Part shown: positions 1-7,565 of the stretch, piece after piece | How positions within the stretch are numbered: position 1 is the stretch's first letter | Layout: each line of letters begins with the position of its first letter | Assembly (NCBI GenBank): GCA_002391185.1 | Contig: DGRY01000176.1 | Span: 1 to 21,191 of the forward strand | Source of the DNA: Prevotella sp. UBA4376 | GTDB lineage: Bacteria > Bacteroidota > Bacteroidia > Bacteroidales > Bacteroidaceae | Direction of reading: 5' to 3' | Length of the DNA: 21,191 bases | Made by a program: the position numbers and the translations under genes | The notes under the pieces: model-generated | The model's database searches: none | What the model saw: only the letters and a program-made list of their open reading frames with translations | What the model was told of the DNA's origin: nothing

Positions 1-15
1 GCACTCAACTTTTCG

Positions 16-23
16 TAACTTTG
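16..23 (+). promoter_or_regulatory. mutS promoter, -7 element
   Basis: TAACTTTG matches the Bacteroidetes -7 consensus TAnnTTTG and lies 33 bp before the mutS ATG. The -33 TTTG would fall outside the window, so only half of the promoter can be seen. The sequence GCACTC...TTTT..GTAACTTTGCAA around it resembles the ychF promoter. A purine-rich AAAGGAAA at about 43-50 is a plausible ribosome binding site. Confidence 0.65.
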
Positions 24-56
24 CAATCTAACCCAAAATAAGAAAGGAAATATAAA

Positions 57-2723
57 ATGGCGATAGATACCAAGGGGCTCACCCCAATGATGAAACAGTT
101 TTTCTCTCTAAAGGCAAAGCATCCTGATGCTTTGATGTTGTTTCGTTGTGGTGATTTTTATGAAACTTATTGTGATGATGCAATAGAGGCTTCTCGAATA
201 CTTGGTATCACTCTTACCAAAAGAAATAATGGTGGAAAATCGGCAGCCACAGAGATGGCTGGTTTTCCTCATCATGCTCTCGACACTTTTTTGCCAAAAC
301 TTATTCGTGCTGGTAAGCGAGTAGCTATCTGCGACCAGTTGGAAGACCCCAAGAAGAAGCGTGCTCAGCTGAAAGGCAAGAAGGGACTGAGTGAGATGGA
401 CAAGATGGTGAAGCGAGGAATAACAGAACTCGTGACACCAGGTGTTGCCATGGGTGACAATGTGCTTAACTATAAGGAAAACAACTTCCTTGCAGCTGTG
501 CATTTTGGAAAGACCTCTTGTGGTGTTTCGTTTCTTGATATTTCAACCGGAGAGTTCCTTACAGGTGAAGGAACATACGATTATGTAGAGAAACTTCTTG
601 GTAATTTCACTCCTAAGGAGGTTCTATTCGATAGAGCTGAAAAAAACAATTTCGAGAAATATTTCGGTAATAAATTCTGTACCTTTGAACTTGATGACTG
701 GGTTTTCACAGATGATGCTGCACGCAAGAAACTGCTTAAGCATTTTGGTACAAAGAGTTTGAAGGGCTTTGGTGTTGATCACTTGAAGAATGGCGTTATT
801 GCTTCGGGAGCTATTATGCAGTATCTTGAGATAACGCAGCACACTCATATCAACCACATCACCTCTTTGAGCAGAATTGAGGAGGAGAAATATGTGCGTC
901 TGGATAGGTTTACCATTCGTTCTCTGGAACTTCTTGGCACAATGCAAGAGGATGGTAGTTCGCTTCTCAATGTTATAGACCGAACAGTAACTCCTATGGG
1001 TGGACGAATGCTTCGTCGTTGGGTGGTGTTCCCGTTGAAGGATGTTCGTCCGATTCAAGAAAGATTGGATATAGTGGAATATTTCTTCCGCGAACCAGAT
1101 TTTCGTGAGGTTGTTGATGATGAGTTGCATAGGGTGGGGGATCTTGAGAGAATAATCTCAAAGGTAGCCGTAGGACGTGTTTCTCCTCGTGAGGTAGTTC
1201 AACTAAAGAATGCCCTTATGGCTATCCGTCCTATAAAAACAGCTTGTCTTTATGCACAGAACGATGCTTTAAAGAGAATAGGAGAGCAGCTTAACCTTTG
1301 CGAGAGTTTGAAGGATAGAATAGAAAAGGAGATTCAGAACGATCCTCCACAGCTTATTAACAAAGGCGATGTAATTGCTGATGGCTATTGTGCTGAACTT
1401 GATGAACTGCGTTCTATTAGTCGCCATGGTAAAGACTATCTGTTGAAGATTCAGGAGGAAGAAGCCGAAAAAACAGGTATTTCTTCTCTTAAAGTGGGAT
1501 ATAACAACGTGTTTGGTTATTATCTTGAGGTTCGCAACACTTATAAAGATAAAGTGCCTGAAGGTTGGATTCGTAAGCAGACCCTTGCCCAGGCGGAGCG
1601 TTATATTACCCAGGAACTGAAGGAATACGAAGAGAAGATTCTTGGTGCTGATGAAAAGATACTTGCTCTTGAGGCAAAACTCTTTAATGAGCTTATTCTC
1701 GCCATGCAGGAGTTTATTCCTCAGATACAGATAAATGCAAATCTTTTGGCACGTGTAGATTGTCTTTTGAGTTTTGCCAAGACTGCCGAAGAAAATCATT
1801 ATGCACGTCCTATTGTTGATGATTCTGATGTGATAGATATCAAGCAGGGACGTCACCCGGTTATTGAAACTCAATTGCCTTTGGGTGAGAAATATGTGCC
1901 TAATGATGTGTATCTTGATACCGAGAAACAGCAGGTGATGATGATTACTGGTCCTAATATGGCTGGTAAATCAGCTCTGTTGCGTCAAACGGCATTGATA
2001 GTGCTGTTGGCTCAGATAGGATGTTTTGTGCCCGCAGAGAGCGCTAAAATAGGTATGGTGGATAAAATATTCACTCGTGTGGGTGCTTCAGATAATATTT
2101 CTCTTGGTGAATCAACATTTATGGTTGAGATGACTGAGGCGGCTAATATTCTGAATAATGTTACTCCTCGTTCGCTTGTTCTCTTTGATGAGTTGGGACG
2201 TGGTACATCCACCTACGACGGTATTAGTATTGCATGGGCAATAGTAGAGTATCTGCATGAGCAGCCAAAGGCCAAGGCTCGTACTCTTTTTGCCACCCAT
2301 TATCATGAGCTTAATGAGATGGAGAAACTCTTCTCTCGCATAAAAAACTATAATGTTAGCGTGAAGGAAGTGGATGGAAAAGTTATCTTCCTACGTAAGC
2401 TTATGCGTGGTGGCTCAGAGCACTCATTTGGTATTCATGTTGCTGAAATTGCAGGTATGCCAAAGAGTATCGTAAAGCGTGCAAATGTGATATTAAAACA
2501 GCTTGAGGAAGACAATTCTGGCGTTGGTTCAGAGGCAGGTCGTCCTGTTGTAGAGAAAATCTCTAAGCCATCAGAATCAGCTCAGCTATCTTTCTTCCAG
2601 TTGGACGACCCTGTACTCACTCAGATTCGTGATGAGATTCTCGGTCTTGATGTTAATAACCTCACGCCTGTAGATGCTCTTAACAAACTGAATGATATCA
2701 AAAAGATATTGACGGGGAAGTAA
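57..2723 (+). CDS. mutS: DNA mismatch repair ATPase MutS
   Basis: Recognises base mismatches and small loops in newly replicated DNA and recruits MutL. The N-terminal mismatch-binding domain keeps the Phe-x-Glu reader (F34-Y35-E36 in GDFYETY). Connector, lever and clamp domains follow. The C-terminal ABC-type ATPase has Walker A GPNMAGKS at residues 632-639, Walker B with D711-E712 in LFDELGRG, and the TFATHYHEL switch region. The length of 888 aa fits MutS1, and the mismatch-reader domain argues against MutS2. The start is supported by the AAAGGAAA site and by the N-terminal Thr-Pro-Met-Met-Lys-Gln stretch typical of MutS. The next gene begins 16 bp after the stop, so the two may be cotranscribed. 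Confidence 0.98.
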   Translation: MAIDTKGLTPMMKQFFSLKAKHPDALMLFRCGDFYETYCDDAIEASRILGITLTKRNNGGKSAATEMAGFPHHALDTFLPKLIRAGKRVAICDQLEDPKKKRAQLKGKKGLSEMDKMVKRGITELVTPGVAMGDNVLNYKENNFLAAVHFGKTSCGVSFLDISTGEFLTGEGTYDYVEKLLGNFTPKEVLFDRAEKNNFEKYFGNKFCTFELDDWVFTDDAARKKLLKHFGTKSLKGFGVDHLKNGVIASGAIMQYLEITQHTHINHITSLSRIEEEKYVRLDRFTIRSLELLGTMQEDGSSLLNVIDRTVTPMGGRMLRRWVVFPLKDVRPIQERLDIVEYFFREPDFREVVDDELHRVGDLERIISKVAVGRVSPREVVQLKNALMAIRPIKTACLYAQNDALKRIGEQLNLCESLKDRIEKEIQNDPPQLINKGDVIADGYCAELDELRSISRHGKDYLLKIQEEEAEKTGISSLKVGYNNVFGYYLEVRNTYKDKVPEGWIRKQTLAQAERYITQELKEYEEKILGADEKILALEAKLFNELILAMQEFIPQIQINANLLARVDCLLSFAKTAEENHYARPIVDDSDVIDIKQGRHPVIETQLPLGEKYVPNDVYLDTEKQQVMMITGPNMAGKSALLRQTALIVLLAQIGCFVPAESAKIGMVDKIFTRVGASDNISLGESTFMVEMTEAANILNNVTPRSLVLFDELGRGTSTYDGISIAWAIVEYLHEQPKAKARTLFATHYHELNEMEKLFSRIKNYNVSVKEVDGKVIFLRKLMRGGSEHSFGIHVAEIAGMPKSIVKRANVILKQLEEDNSGVGSEAGRPVVEKISKPSESAQLSFFQLDDPVLTQIRDEILGLDVNNLTPVDALNKLNDIKKILTGK

Positions 2724-2739
2724 ACTATAAAACAAATCG

Positions 2740-4173
2740 ATGAAGAAATTAACCCTGATATTAGTATTGATAGCTTCGGCTATCAATATTATTTGTGCGC
2801 AAGATGTTGAGCCACTTATTAAAACACATTGGAACCAGATTGCGCCTTATAATAATTTGTGCCCCAAGGACAGTACTGGTAGACGTATGATGGCTGGTTG
2901 TGGACCTATTGCGATGGCGCAGGTGGTGAACTATCTTGGAGTGCGAAATGATTCCTTGCAGCTTATCAGAGATTGTGGTGTATCAGCTTTTACAAGATAT
3001 GGTGTGGATGTCAGTTCTTCTTACACATATTTGTGTGCTAATGCTCTGAAAAAGCAGTTTGGTTTGAGCAATTACATAAATGTGGTTAATTACAAATCTT
3101 TATCTGGGATAAAGGAGTTTGCCGATATTGTATTCAATGAAATAAGACAGGGCAGACCTGTAATCATTTCTGCGAAAAGAGACGATAATGATTCTGGACA
3201 TCTTTTTATTCTTGACGGCATCAAAGGCAATTGCGTTCATGCTAACATGGGATGGGGAGGAGATAGAGATGGTTATTATTCTCTTGAGAATATTGCAGGA
3301 TATGTTCAGATTCAAGATGCCATTGTTGATATTTCTGCAGCTGATTATGTGCCAGATCAAGCTATTGTTCGTGTTTATAAGCCAGGAGCGTTAAGAGCTC
3401 TTATGATAAAGAATGGGATACAGAAAAAGCCCCATTTAAAGATAGAAGGCTCAATAAATAAAAACGATGTTGCGTGGTTGCACCAGCTTTCCATGTATGA
3501 TGATTTAAACAAGCGTTACGGAAGTATCAAGACATTGGATTTGAGCAACACAGATATGACGTATCTCCCGGATAGTTCGTTCTTTAAAAGTGGTAGTCTT
3601 GTCTATATTAAGCTTCCACATAATCTGCATACTATTGGATTGGCAGCCTTTAAGGAAAGTATTTGTTTGAATAACGTTGATATTCCTTCGTCGGTTAGGA
3701 ACATCCGTATGGATGCTTTTGCAAGGTGCGGTAATCTTTTGGATATTAATATCCCAGAGGGTGTTCATAAGGTTTTAAGCGGTAGTTTTTTTGAATGTGT
3801 TTTCCTTACGGATGTGAAGTTGCCTTCTACTATCGACACAATAGGTTATTATGCTTTTGCTTATTGTTATCGCCTTACTCGCTTGCAAATTCCTGCAGCA
3901 ACAAAGCTTATTGGCCCTAAAATAACTACAGGTGACAGGAACGTTGAAATAGTTATAGATTCCAATAATGCTTATTTCTATGTGAAGAATGGGGCAATTT
4001 ATCGCAGGGAGGATAATAAAAGTATAGATGTTCCAATAAAATATAAAGGTGATTTAAAGCCCAATCCTTACCAGCATTTGTATGAGGATGGATATGCTTA
4101 TAAAACCACTTATAAGATTGTTAATGGTAAGAAGGTGAAATTAAAGACAGTAAGGTATAAGATAAAACAATGA
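2740..4173 (+). CDS. Exported C10-family cysteine protease with BspA-like leucine-rich repeats
   Basis: Predicted secreted peptidase of the streptopain (C10) family, 477 aa. Residues 1-20 form a signal peptide, with likely signal peptidase I cleavage after ICA; N-I-I-C is not a good lipobox. The peptidase core starts almost at once: PLIKTHWNQ at 25-33, catalytic Cys54 in AGCGPIAMAQ, His154 in SGHLFILDG, and the NMGWGG loop at 169-174. From about 264 to 385 there are roughly five BspA-type leucine-rich repeats of about 23 residues (pattern L..I.LP..L..IG..AF..C), followed by a basic tail. The long N-terminal propeptide of streptopain is missing. The substrate is unknown; roles in host-protein breakdown or adhesion are guesses from the family. 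The gene lies 16 bp behind mutS with no clear ribosome binding site, suggesting it is read on the mutS transcript. Confidence 0.85.
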   Translation: MKKLTLILVLIASAINIICAQDVEPLIKTHWNQIAPYNNLCPKDSTGRRMMAGCGPIAMAQVVNYLGVRNDSLQLIRDCGVSAFTRYGVDVSSSYTYLCANALKKQFGLSNYINVVNYKSLSGIKEFADIVFNEIRQGRPVIISAKRDDNDSGHLFILDGIKGNCVHANMGWGGDRDGYYSLENIAGYVQIQDAIVDISAADYVPDQAIVRVYKPGALRALMIKNGIQKKPHLKIEGSINKNDVAWLHQLSMYDDLNKRYGSIKTLDLSNTDMTYLPDSSFFKSGSLVYIKLPHNLHTIGLAAFKESICLNNVDIPSSVRNIRMDAFARCGNLLDINIPEGVHKVLSGSFFECVFLTDVKLPSTIDTIGYYAFAYCYRLTRLQIPAATKLIGPKITTGDRNVEIVIDSNNAYFYVKNGAIYRREDNKSIDVPIKYKGDLKPNPYQHLYEDGYAYKTTYKIVNGKKVKLKTVRYKIKQ

Positions 4174-4215
4174 ATAAAGGTGCACCAGTCGAAAAGAACT
4201 GAGTGCACCTTTATT
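4173..4215. terminator. Bidirectional hairpin terminator between C10 protease and lgt
   Basis: A perfect 13-bp stem, AATAAAGGTGCAC (4173-4185) with GTGCACCTTTATT (4203-4215), encloses a 17-nt loop whose CAGT and ACTG can pair further. It begins on the last base of the protease stop codon and lies 38 bp past the end of lgt on the other strand. T-rich sequence flanks both sides, though neither tail is a perfect U-run. Confidence 0.75.
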
Positions 4216-4253
4216 TATGATTAGAATAAATAATCTTGCTGTTTTTTTTATTC

Positions 4254-5123
4254 TTATGCTTGTTTCTTTCTTGAACGCAGCATGCAATAAACGCCAAGTA
4301 TCACGAATGGGATGCTTAATAATTGTCCCATGTTAAATGGCATTCCTGCTTCGAAATCAACTTGGATGTCTTTGGTGTATTCGATAAAGAAACGGAATGT
4401 AAAGATAAGGGTTATGCAGAGACCGAAATAGAAGCCTGTGCCTACAGGTTTCTTTGTGCGGCAATAGAAGTGTAGTCCCACGAAGAAAAAGAACGCATAG
4501 GCTATTGCTTCGTATAGCTGTCCCGGGTGACGAGGGTATTGATCTACATGGTGGAAGATGAATGCCCATGGCACATCGGTTACTTTTCCTATTATTTCTG
4601 AGTTCATCAGATTTCCTAATCGAATGAAGCATGCTGTGATAGGTGTTGCTATGGCTATGTTGTCAAGAACGGTCCATAGTTTCACTTTGTACTTGCGGCA
4701 ATAGAGCCACAGGGCTATCATGAGTCCGATGGTGCCTCCGTGGCTTGCCAATCCTTCGTAGCCTATGTATTTCCAGCTGCCGTTGGGCATGTGGTGAATA
4801 GGTAGAAGCATCTCTATTATGTGTTCGAAACTTGTGAGGAAGTATTCGGGCTGATAGAAAATGCAATGTCCTAAGCGTGCACCTGCCAGTATGCCTAAGA
4901 AGCAATATATGAACAAGGGTTCAAAGACGTTTATCTTTGTTTTCTCTTTACCATAAACTCGTTCCTGAAAGGTGATATTCTGGTGGTTGTATAGCCATTT
5001 TACGATGAAAAAGGCGCTTGCCAAGCCTATAAACCAGCATATTGAATACCAGCGAAGGCCCCAGGAGCCTATTTGGAATGCAAACAGGTCAGGATTCCAG
5101 TTGATGTATAAGAATTGTTGCAT
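4254..5123 (-). CDS. lgt: Prolipoprotein diacylglyceryl transferase Lgt
   Basis: Inner-membrane enzyme that moves a diacylglyceryl group from phosphatidylglycerol to the lipobox cysteine of prolipoproteins, the first step of lipoprotein maturation. The 289-aa protein is strongly hydrophobic with about seven membrane segments. It carries the family motifs: GARLGH at 81-86, the conserved His128 in ASHGG, the signature RLGNLMNSE at 168-176, HPGQLYE further on, and an Arg in FRFFIEYTKD near the C terminus that corresponds to an essential residue in E. coli Lgt. It lies 15 bp downstream of ychF and is probably cotranscribed with it. The lipoprotein encoded at 6635 is a likely substrate. Confidence 0.97.
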   Translation of the reverse strand: MQQFLYINWNPDLFAFQIGSWGLRWYSICWFIGLASAFFIVKWLYNHQNITFQERVYGKEKTKINVFEPLFIYCFLGILAGARLGHCIFYQPEYFLTSFEHIIEMLLPIHHMPNGSWKYIGYEGLASHGGTIGLMIALWLYCRKYKVKLWTVLDNIAIATPITACFIRLGNLMNSEIIGKVTDVPWAFIFHHVDQYPRHPGQLYEAIAYAFFFFVGLHFYCRTKKPVGTGFYFGLCITLIFTFRFFIEYTKDIQVDFEAGMPFNMGQLLSIPFVILGVYCMLRSRKKQA

Positions 5124-5138
5124 CTTTGTTGTTTTTGA

Positions 5139-6242
5139 TTACACGTTGAAGCGGAAGTGCATGATGTCGCCATCTTCAACGATATATTCTTTTCCTTCTA
5201 TTCCGAGTTTTCCTGCTTCTCTGACGGCTGATTCTGAGCCGTACTTGATATAGTCTTCGTACTTGATGACTTCGGCGCGTATGAAGCCTTTTTCAAAGTC
5301 GGTGTGGATAACGCCTGCGCATTGTGGGGCTTTCCATCCTTTGTGGAATGTCCATGCTTTTACTTCCATTTCACCAGCTGTGATGAATGTCTGCAGGTTG
5401 AGTAGGTGGTAGGCTTTCTGGATGAGGCGGTTTACGCCACTTTCTTCCAGACCGAGTTCTTCAAGGAACATTTGCTTATCTTCGTATGTGTCGAGAGAGG
5501 CGATGTCTTCCTCGGTCTTGGCAGCTATAATCATAGCTTCGGCACCTTCGCGAGCAGCAATTTCCTCTACTTTCTTAGAGTATTCGTTACCGGTTTTTGC
5601 GCTTGCTTCATCTACGTTGCACACATATAACACGGGTTTTGTGGTGAGCAGGAACAGGTCGTGTGCAGCCTGAATCTCGTCTTTGCTTTCGAATTGTACC
5701 TCACGTGCGTTGTGTCCCTGTTCGAGCACTTCTTTGTATGCTTCAAGAACGGTTACCATGAGTTTTGCGTCTTTGTTGCCTGCTGAAGCCATCTTCTGCT
5801 GCTTTGATAGTTGTGAGTCGATGGTTTCAAGGTCTTTGAGCTGAAGCTCTGTGTCGATAATTTCCTTATCAGCAATAGGATCAACAGCCATACCGCCCTC
5901 ACGAACGATATTGTCGTCGTCGAAGCAACGAATTACGTGGATGATAGCATCGCACTCGCGAATGTTACCCAAAAACTTATTACCTAAGCCTTCGCCCTTG
6001 CTTGCACCTTTCACCAATCCGGCAATGTCCACAATCTCGCATGTGGCAGGAACAATGCGACCAGGATGCACAATCTCAGCCAGTTTGTTCAGGCGCTCAT
6101 CAGGAACTGTGATAACGCCAAGGTTTGGTTCTATAGTACAGAAAGGGAAGTTTGCCGACTGTGCCTTAGCACTCGACAAGCAATTGAATAGTGTAGACTT
6201 TCCCACGTTTGGGAGGCCTACAATACCACATTTTAATGCCAT
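5139..6242 (-). CDS. ychF: Redox-regulated ATPase YchF (Obg/OLA1 family)
   Basis: Universally conserved P-loop ATPase of the Obg-related family that associates with ribosomes and stress responses; its exact role is still debated. G1 is GLPNVGKST at 9-17, G3 is DIAG at 72-75 followed by a glycine-rich switch, and the G4 motif is NVDE at 209-212 rather than NKxD, the change that makes this family prefer ATP. A C-terminal TGS domain covers about residues 280-365. The length of 367 aa is normal. The gene is first in a two-gene unit with lgt and has its own promoter. The start codon lies 6 bp after a perfect palindrome and there is no clear Shine-Dalgarno sequence. Confidence 0.97.
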   Translation of the reverse strand: MALKCGIVGLPNVGKSTLFNCLSSAKAQSANFPFCTIEPNLGVITVPDERLNKLAEIVHPGRIVPATCEIVDIAGLVKGASKGEGLGNKFLGNIRECDAIIHVIRCFDDDNIVREGGMAVDPIADKEIIDTELQLKDLETIDSQLSKQQKMASAGNKDAKLMVTVLEAYKEVLEQGHNAREVQFESKDEIQAAHDLFLLTTKPVLYVCNVDEASAKTGNEYSKKVEEIAAREGAEAMIIAAKTEEDIASLDTYEDKQMFLEELGLEESGVNRLIQKAYHLLNLQTFITAGEMEVKAWTFHKGWKAPQCAGVIHTDFEKGFIRAEVIKYEDYIKYGSESAVREAGKLGIEGKEYIVEDGDIMHFRFNV

Positions 6243-6248
6243 ATTTTA

Positions 6249-6262
6249 TTTAAACGTTTAAA
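6249..6262. promoter_or_regulatory. Palindrome in the ychF leader
   Basis: TTTAAACGTTTAAA is a perfect 14-bp palindrome. It lies between the predicted transcription start (about 6265 on the minus strand) and the ychF ATG. It could be an operator for a dimeric repressor or simply an AT-rich leader. No regulator is encoded nearby. Confidence 0.4.
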
Positions 6263-6271
6263 TTCTGCTTG

Positions 6272-6302
6272 CAAAGTTACTTAAAAACGAGAGCAGAACA
6301 AA
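6272..6302 (-). promoter_or_regulatory. ychF-lgt promoter
   Basis: Read on the minus strand: TTTG (6302-6299), a 19-nt spacer, then TAACTTTG (6279-6272). This fits the Bacteroidetes -33/-7 consensus exactly. The transcript would start near 6265, giving a leader of about 23 nt before ychF. Confidence 0.8.
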
Positions 6303-6344
6303 ATAAACTCGTTTATTTTTTATGCTGAGTGCATTCTAACTTAT

Positions 6345-6376
6345 CTAAAGTTACATAAAGTCGAGAGAAATGCAAT
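6345..6376 (-). promoter_or_regulatory. Degenerate second copy of the ychF promoter
   Basis: On the minus strand CTCTCGACTTTATGTAACTTTA (split as CTCTCGACTTTA at 6367-6356 and TAACTTTA at 6353-6346) closely follows the CTCTCG...GTAACTTTG of the main promoter, 74 bp upstream of it. An ATTG sits about 19 nt further upstream. The last base of the -7 box is A rather than G, so it may be weak or inactive. Confidence 0.4.
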
Positions 6377-6498
6377 ATGAAAGCTTGCTTTTATTGTTTT
6401 TTTAGTTAATCAATTAAGTATCCGTTTTGCTATAGATGATAATGGAACGAAAGTATTCAGCCGTACATGTCTAATTATTTTCTATGTTTCTTCTTTCT

Positions 6499-6547
6499 CT
6501 AATCCTTTAGGATGGTCTTAGGATGCTTTTAGGATGAATTTAGGTTG
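6499..6547 (+). repeat. 11-bp-period direct repeats (TTAGGATG)
   Basis: TTAGGATG starts at 6507, 6518 and 6529 and TTAGGTTG at 6540, an exact 11-bp period with variable 3-nt spacers. A degenerate CTAATCC precedes them. The array ends about 60 bp upstream of the -7 box of the lipoprotein gene, so the units would lie on one face of the helix. It may be an activator site or a non-regulatory repeat. Confidence 0.85.
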
Positions 6548-6608
6548 TAAATAGTTGCAATTGTTATAAAATATTCCAAATTACTATCTCTACATTATGC
6601 TTTTTTAT

Positions 6609-6616
6609 TATATTTG
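6609..6616 (+). promoter_or_regulatory. Lipoprotein gene -7 element
   Basis: TATATTTG matches TAnnTTTG exactly and lies 18 bp before the chosen ATG at 6635, so the leader would be only about 12 nt. I see no TTTG at the proper distance upstream, which would fit an activator-dependent promoter. Confidence 0.5.
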
Positions 6617-6634
6617 CCTTTGAAATTTGACCAG

Positions 6635-7561
6635 ATGAAGAAATATTTGTTTTTACTTTTTTTTGTGTGTATGCTCACTTCGTGTTCTCGTGAGAAATGT
6701 GCCGAATCTCTGCGCAGCATGTACTACTGGCAGACGGTGTTTCATGTAGATTCCGCCGAGCAAAAATTTCTTCAGGCACATGATGTTTCGCGCCTTTACG
6801 TGCGCTATTTCGATGTTGTTTTTGATGAGTCAAGGAGCATTGTTCCTAATGCCACAATAAGCTTTGAGGATAAGGTGCCTGAAGGCGTAGAAATTGTTCC
6901 AACCATATATATCGTTAACGAGTGTATGAGGCAGAATGTGGATTCGCTTCCAAGGTTGATTCTAAAGCGTATTCTTCAGATGAACGAAACGAATGACATT
7001 GCTGGCGTGGAGGAGATACAGATTGATTGCGACTGGACTATGCAAACTCAAGAACGCTATTTTTCATTTATGAAAACTCTGCAACGCCTTTGTCACGAGA
7101 AGGGCTTAAAATTGTCAACAACCATTCGTTTGCATCAACTGTCGCTTAATGCTCCTCCTGCTGATAGGGGAGTGCTGATGGCTTATAACACAGGTGATGT
7201 TACAAAGCTTGATGTAGAGCGCCCCATCCTTGATGTGAAGGATGTGCGTCCCTATCTGCATAGTTTGGCTGGTTACAGGCTTGAACTCTCGGCAGCCTAT
7301 CCTCTTTTCACGTGGAGAGTGCTTTTCAGAGGTGGCAAATATGTGGGAATAATGCACTCTGACGACGATCTTCCTGTGCTCTCGGGCGATACAATTGTGG
7401 TGCGCCAACCCTCTTTAGATGATATTCTGCAAACTCGGAATGCTTTGGATGAAGAGCGAAGAGATGTGCATTATGAGGTGATTTTATATGATTTAAGCGA
7501 CAAAAATATACAACGTTTTAATTCAAAGGATTATGAAAAAATATTCGTTGGGAATAAGTAA
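6635..7561 (+). CDS. Lipoprotein resembling DUF3142, function unknown
   Basis: The chosen start is ATG 6635 (308 aa); an upstream TTG at 6614 lies inside the promoter -7 box. The N terminus is a lipoprotein signal: Met-Lys-Lys, a hydrophobic stretch, then LTSC with Cys17 as the lipidated residue. The remainder looks like an alpha/beta barrel-type fold, with strand-like segments around EIQIDCDW, LSTTIRLHQL and GVLMAYNTGDV. The order of these segments (QIDCDW, then LS.T, then a glycine-led strand) recalls DUF3142, a family distantly related to glycoside hydrolases. That is a resemblance from memory, not a search result, and the function is unknown. The next gene starts 4 bp after the stop, so the pair is probably an operon. 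Confidence 0.7.
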   Translation: MKKYLFLLFFVCMLTSCSREKCAESLRSMYYWQTVFHVDSAEQKFLQAHDVSRLYVRYFDVVFDESRSIVPNATISFEDKVPEGVEIVPTIYIVNECMRQNVDSLPRLILKRILQMNETNDIAGVEEIQIDCDWTMQTQERYFSFMKTLQRLCHEKGLKLSTTIRLHQLSLNAPPADRGVLMAYNTGDVTKLDVERPILDVKDVRPYLHSLAGYRLELSAAYPLFTWRVLFRGGKYVGIMHSDDDLPVLSGDTIVVRQPSLDDILQTRNALDEERRDVHYEVILYDLSDKNIQRFNSKDYEKIFVGNK

Positions 7562-7565
7562 TAAT

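Larger units (their letters stand above)
6243..6634. other. Intergenic region between ychF and the lipoprotein gene
   Basis: These 392 bp hold no convincing gene. From left to right they contain the ychF leader palindrome, the ychF promoter and its upstream degenerate copy, about 120 bp of AT-rich sequence (6380-6498) in which I see nothing, the 11-bp-period repeats (6499-6547), and the -7 box of the lipoprotein gene. Confidence 0.6.

Noticed and set aside
1269..1874. A 201-codon open frame on the minus strand inside mutS
   Set aside because: It lies fully within a well-supported gene, its translation is low-complexity and hydrophobic without any motif, and no promoter or ribosome binding site precedes it. 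The other antisense frames in mutS were rejected for the same reason.
6614..6634. TTG start for the lipoprotein gene
   Set aside because: It falls inside the predicted -7 box and adds residues before a normal Met-Lys-Lys lipoprotein signal; the ATG at 6635 is better.
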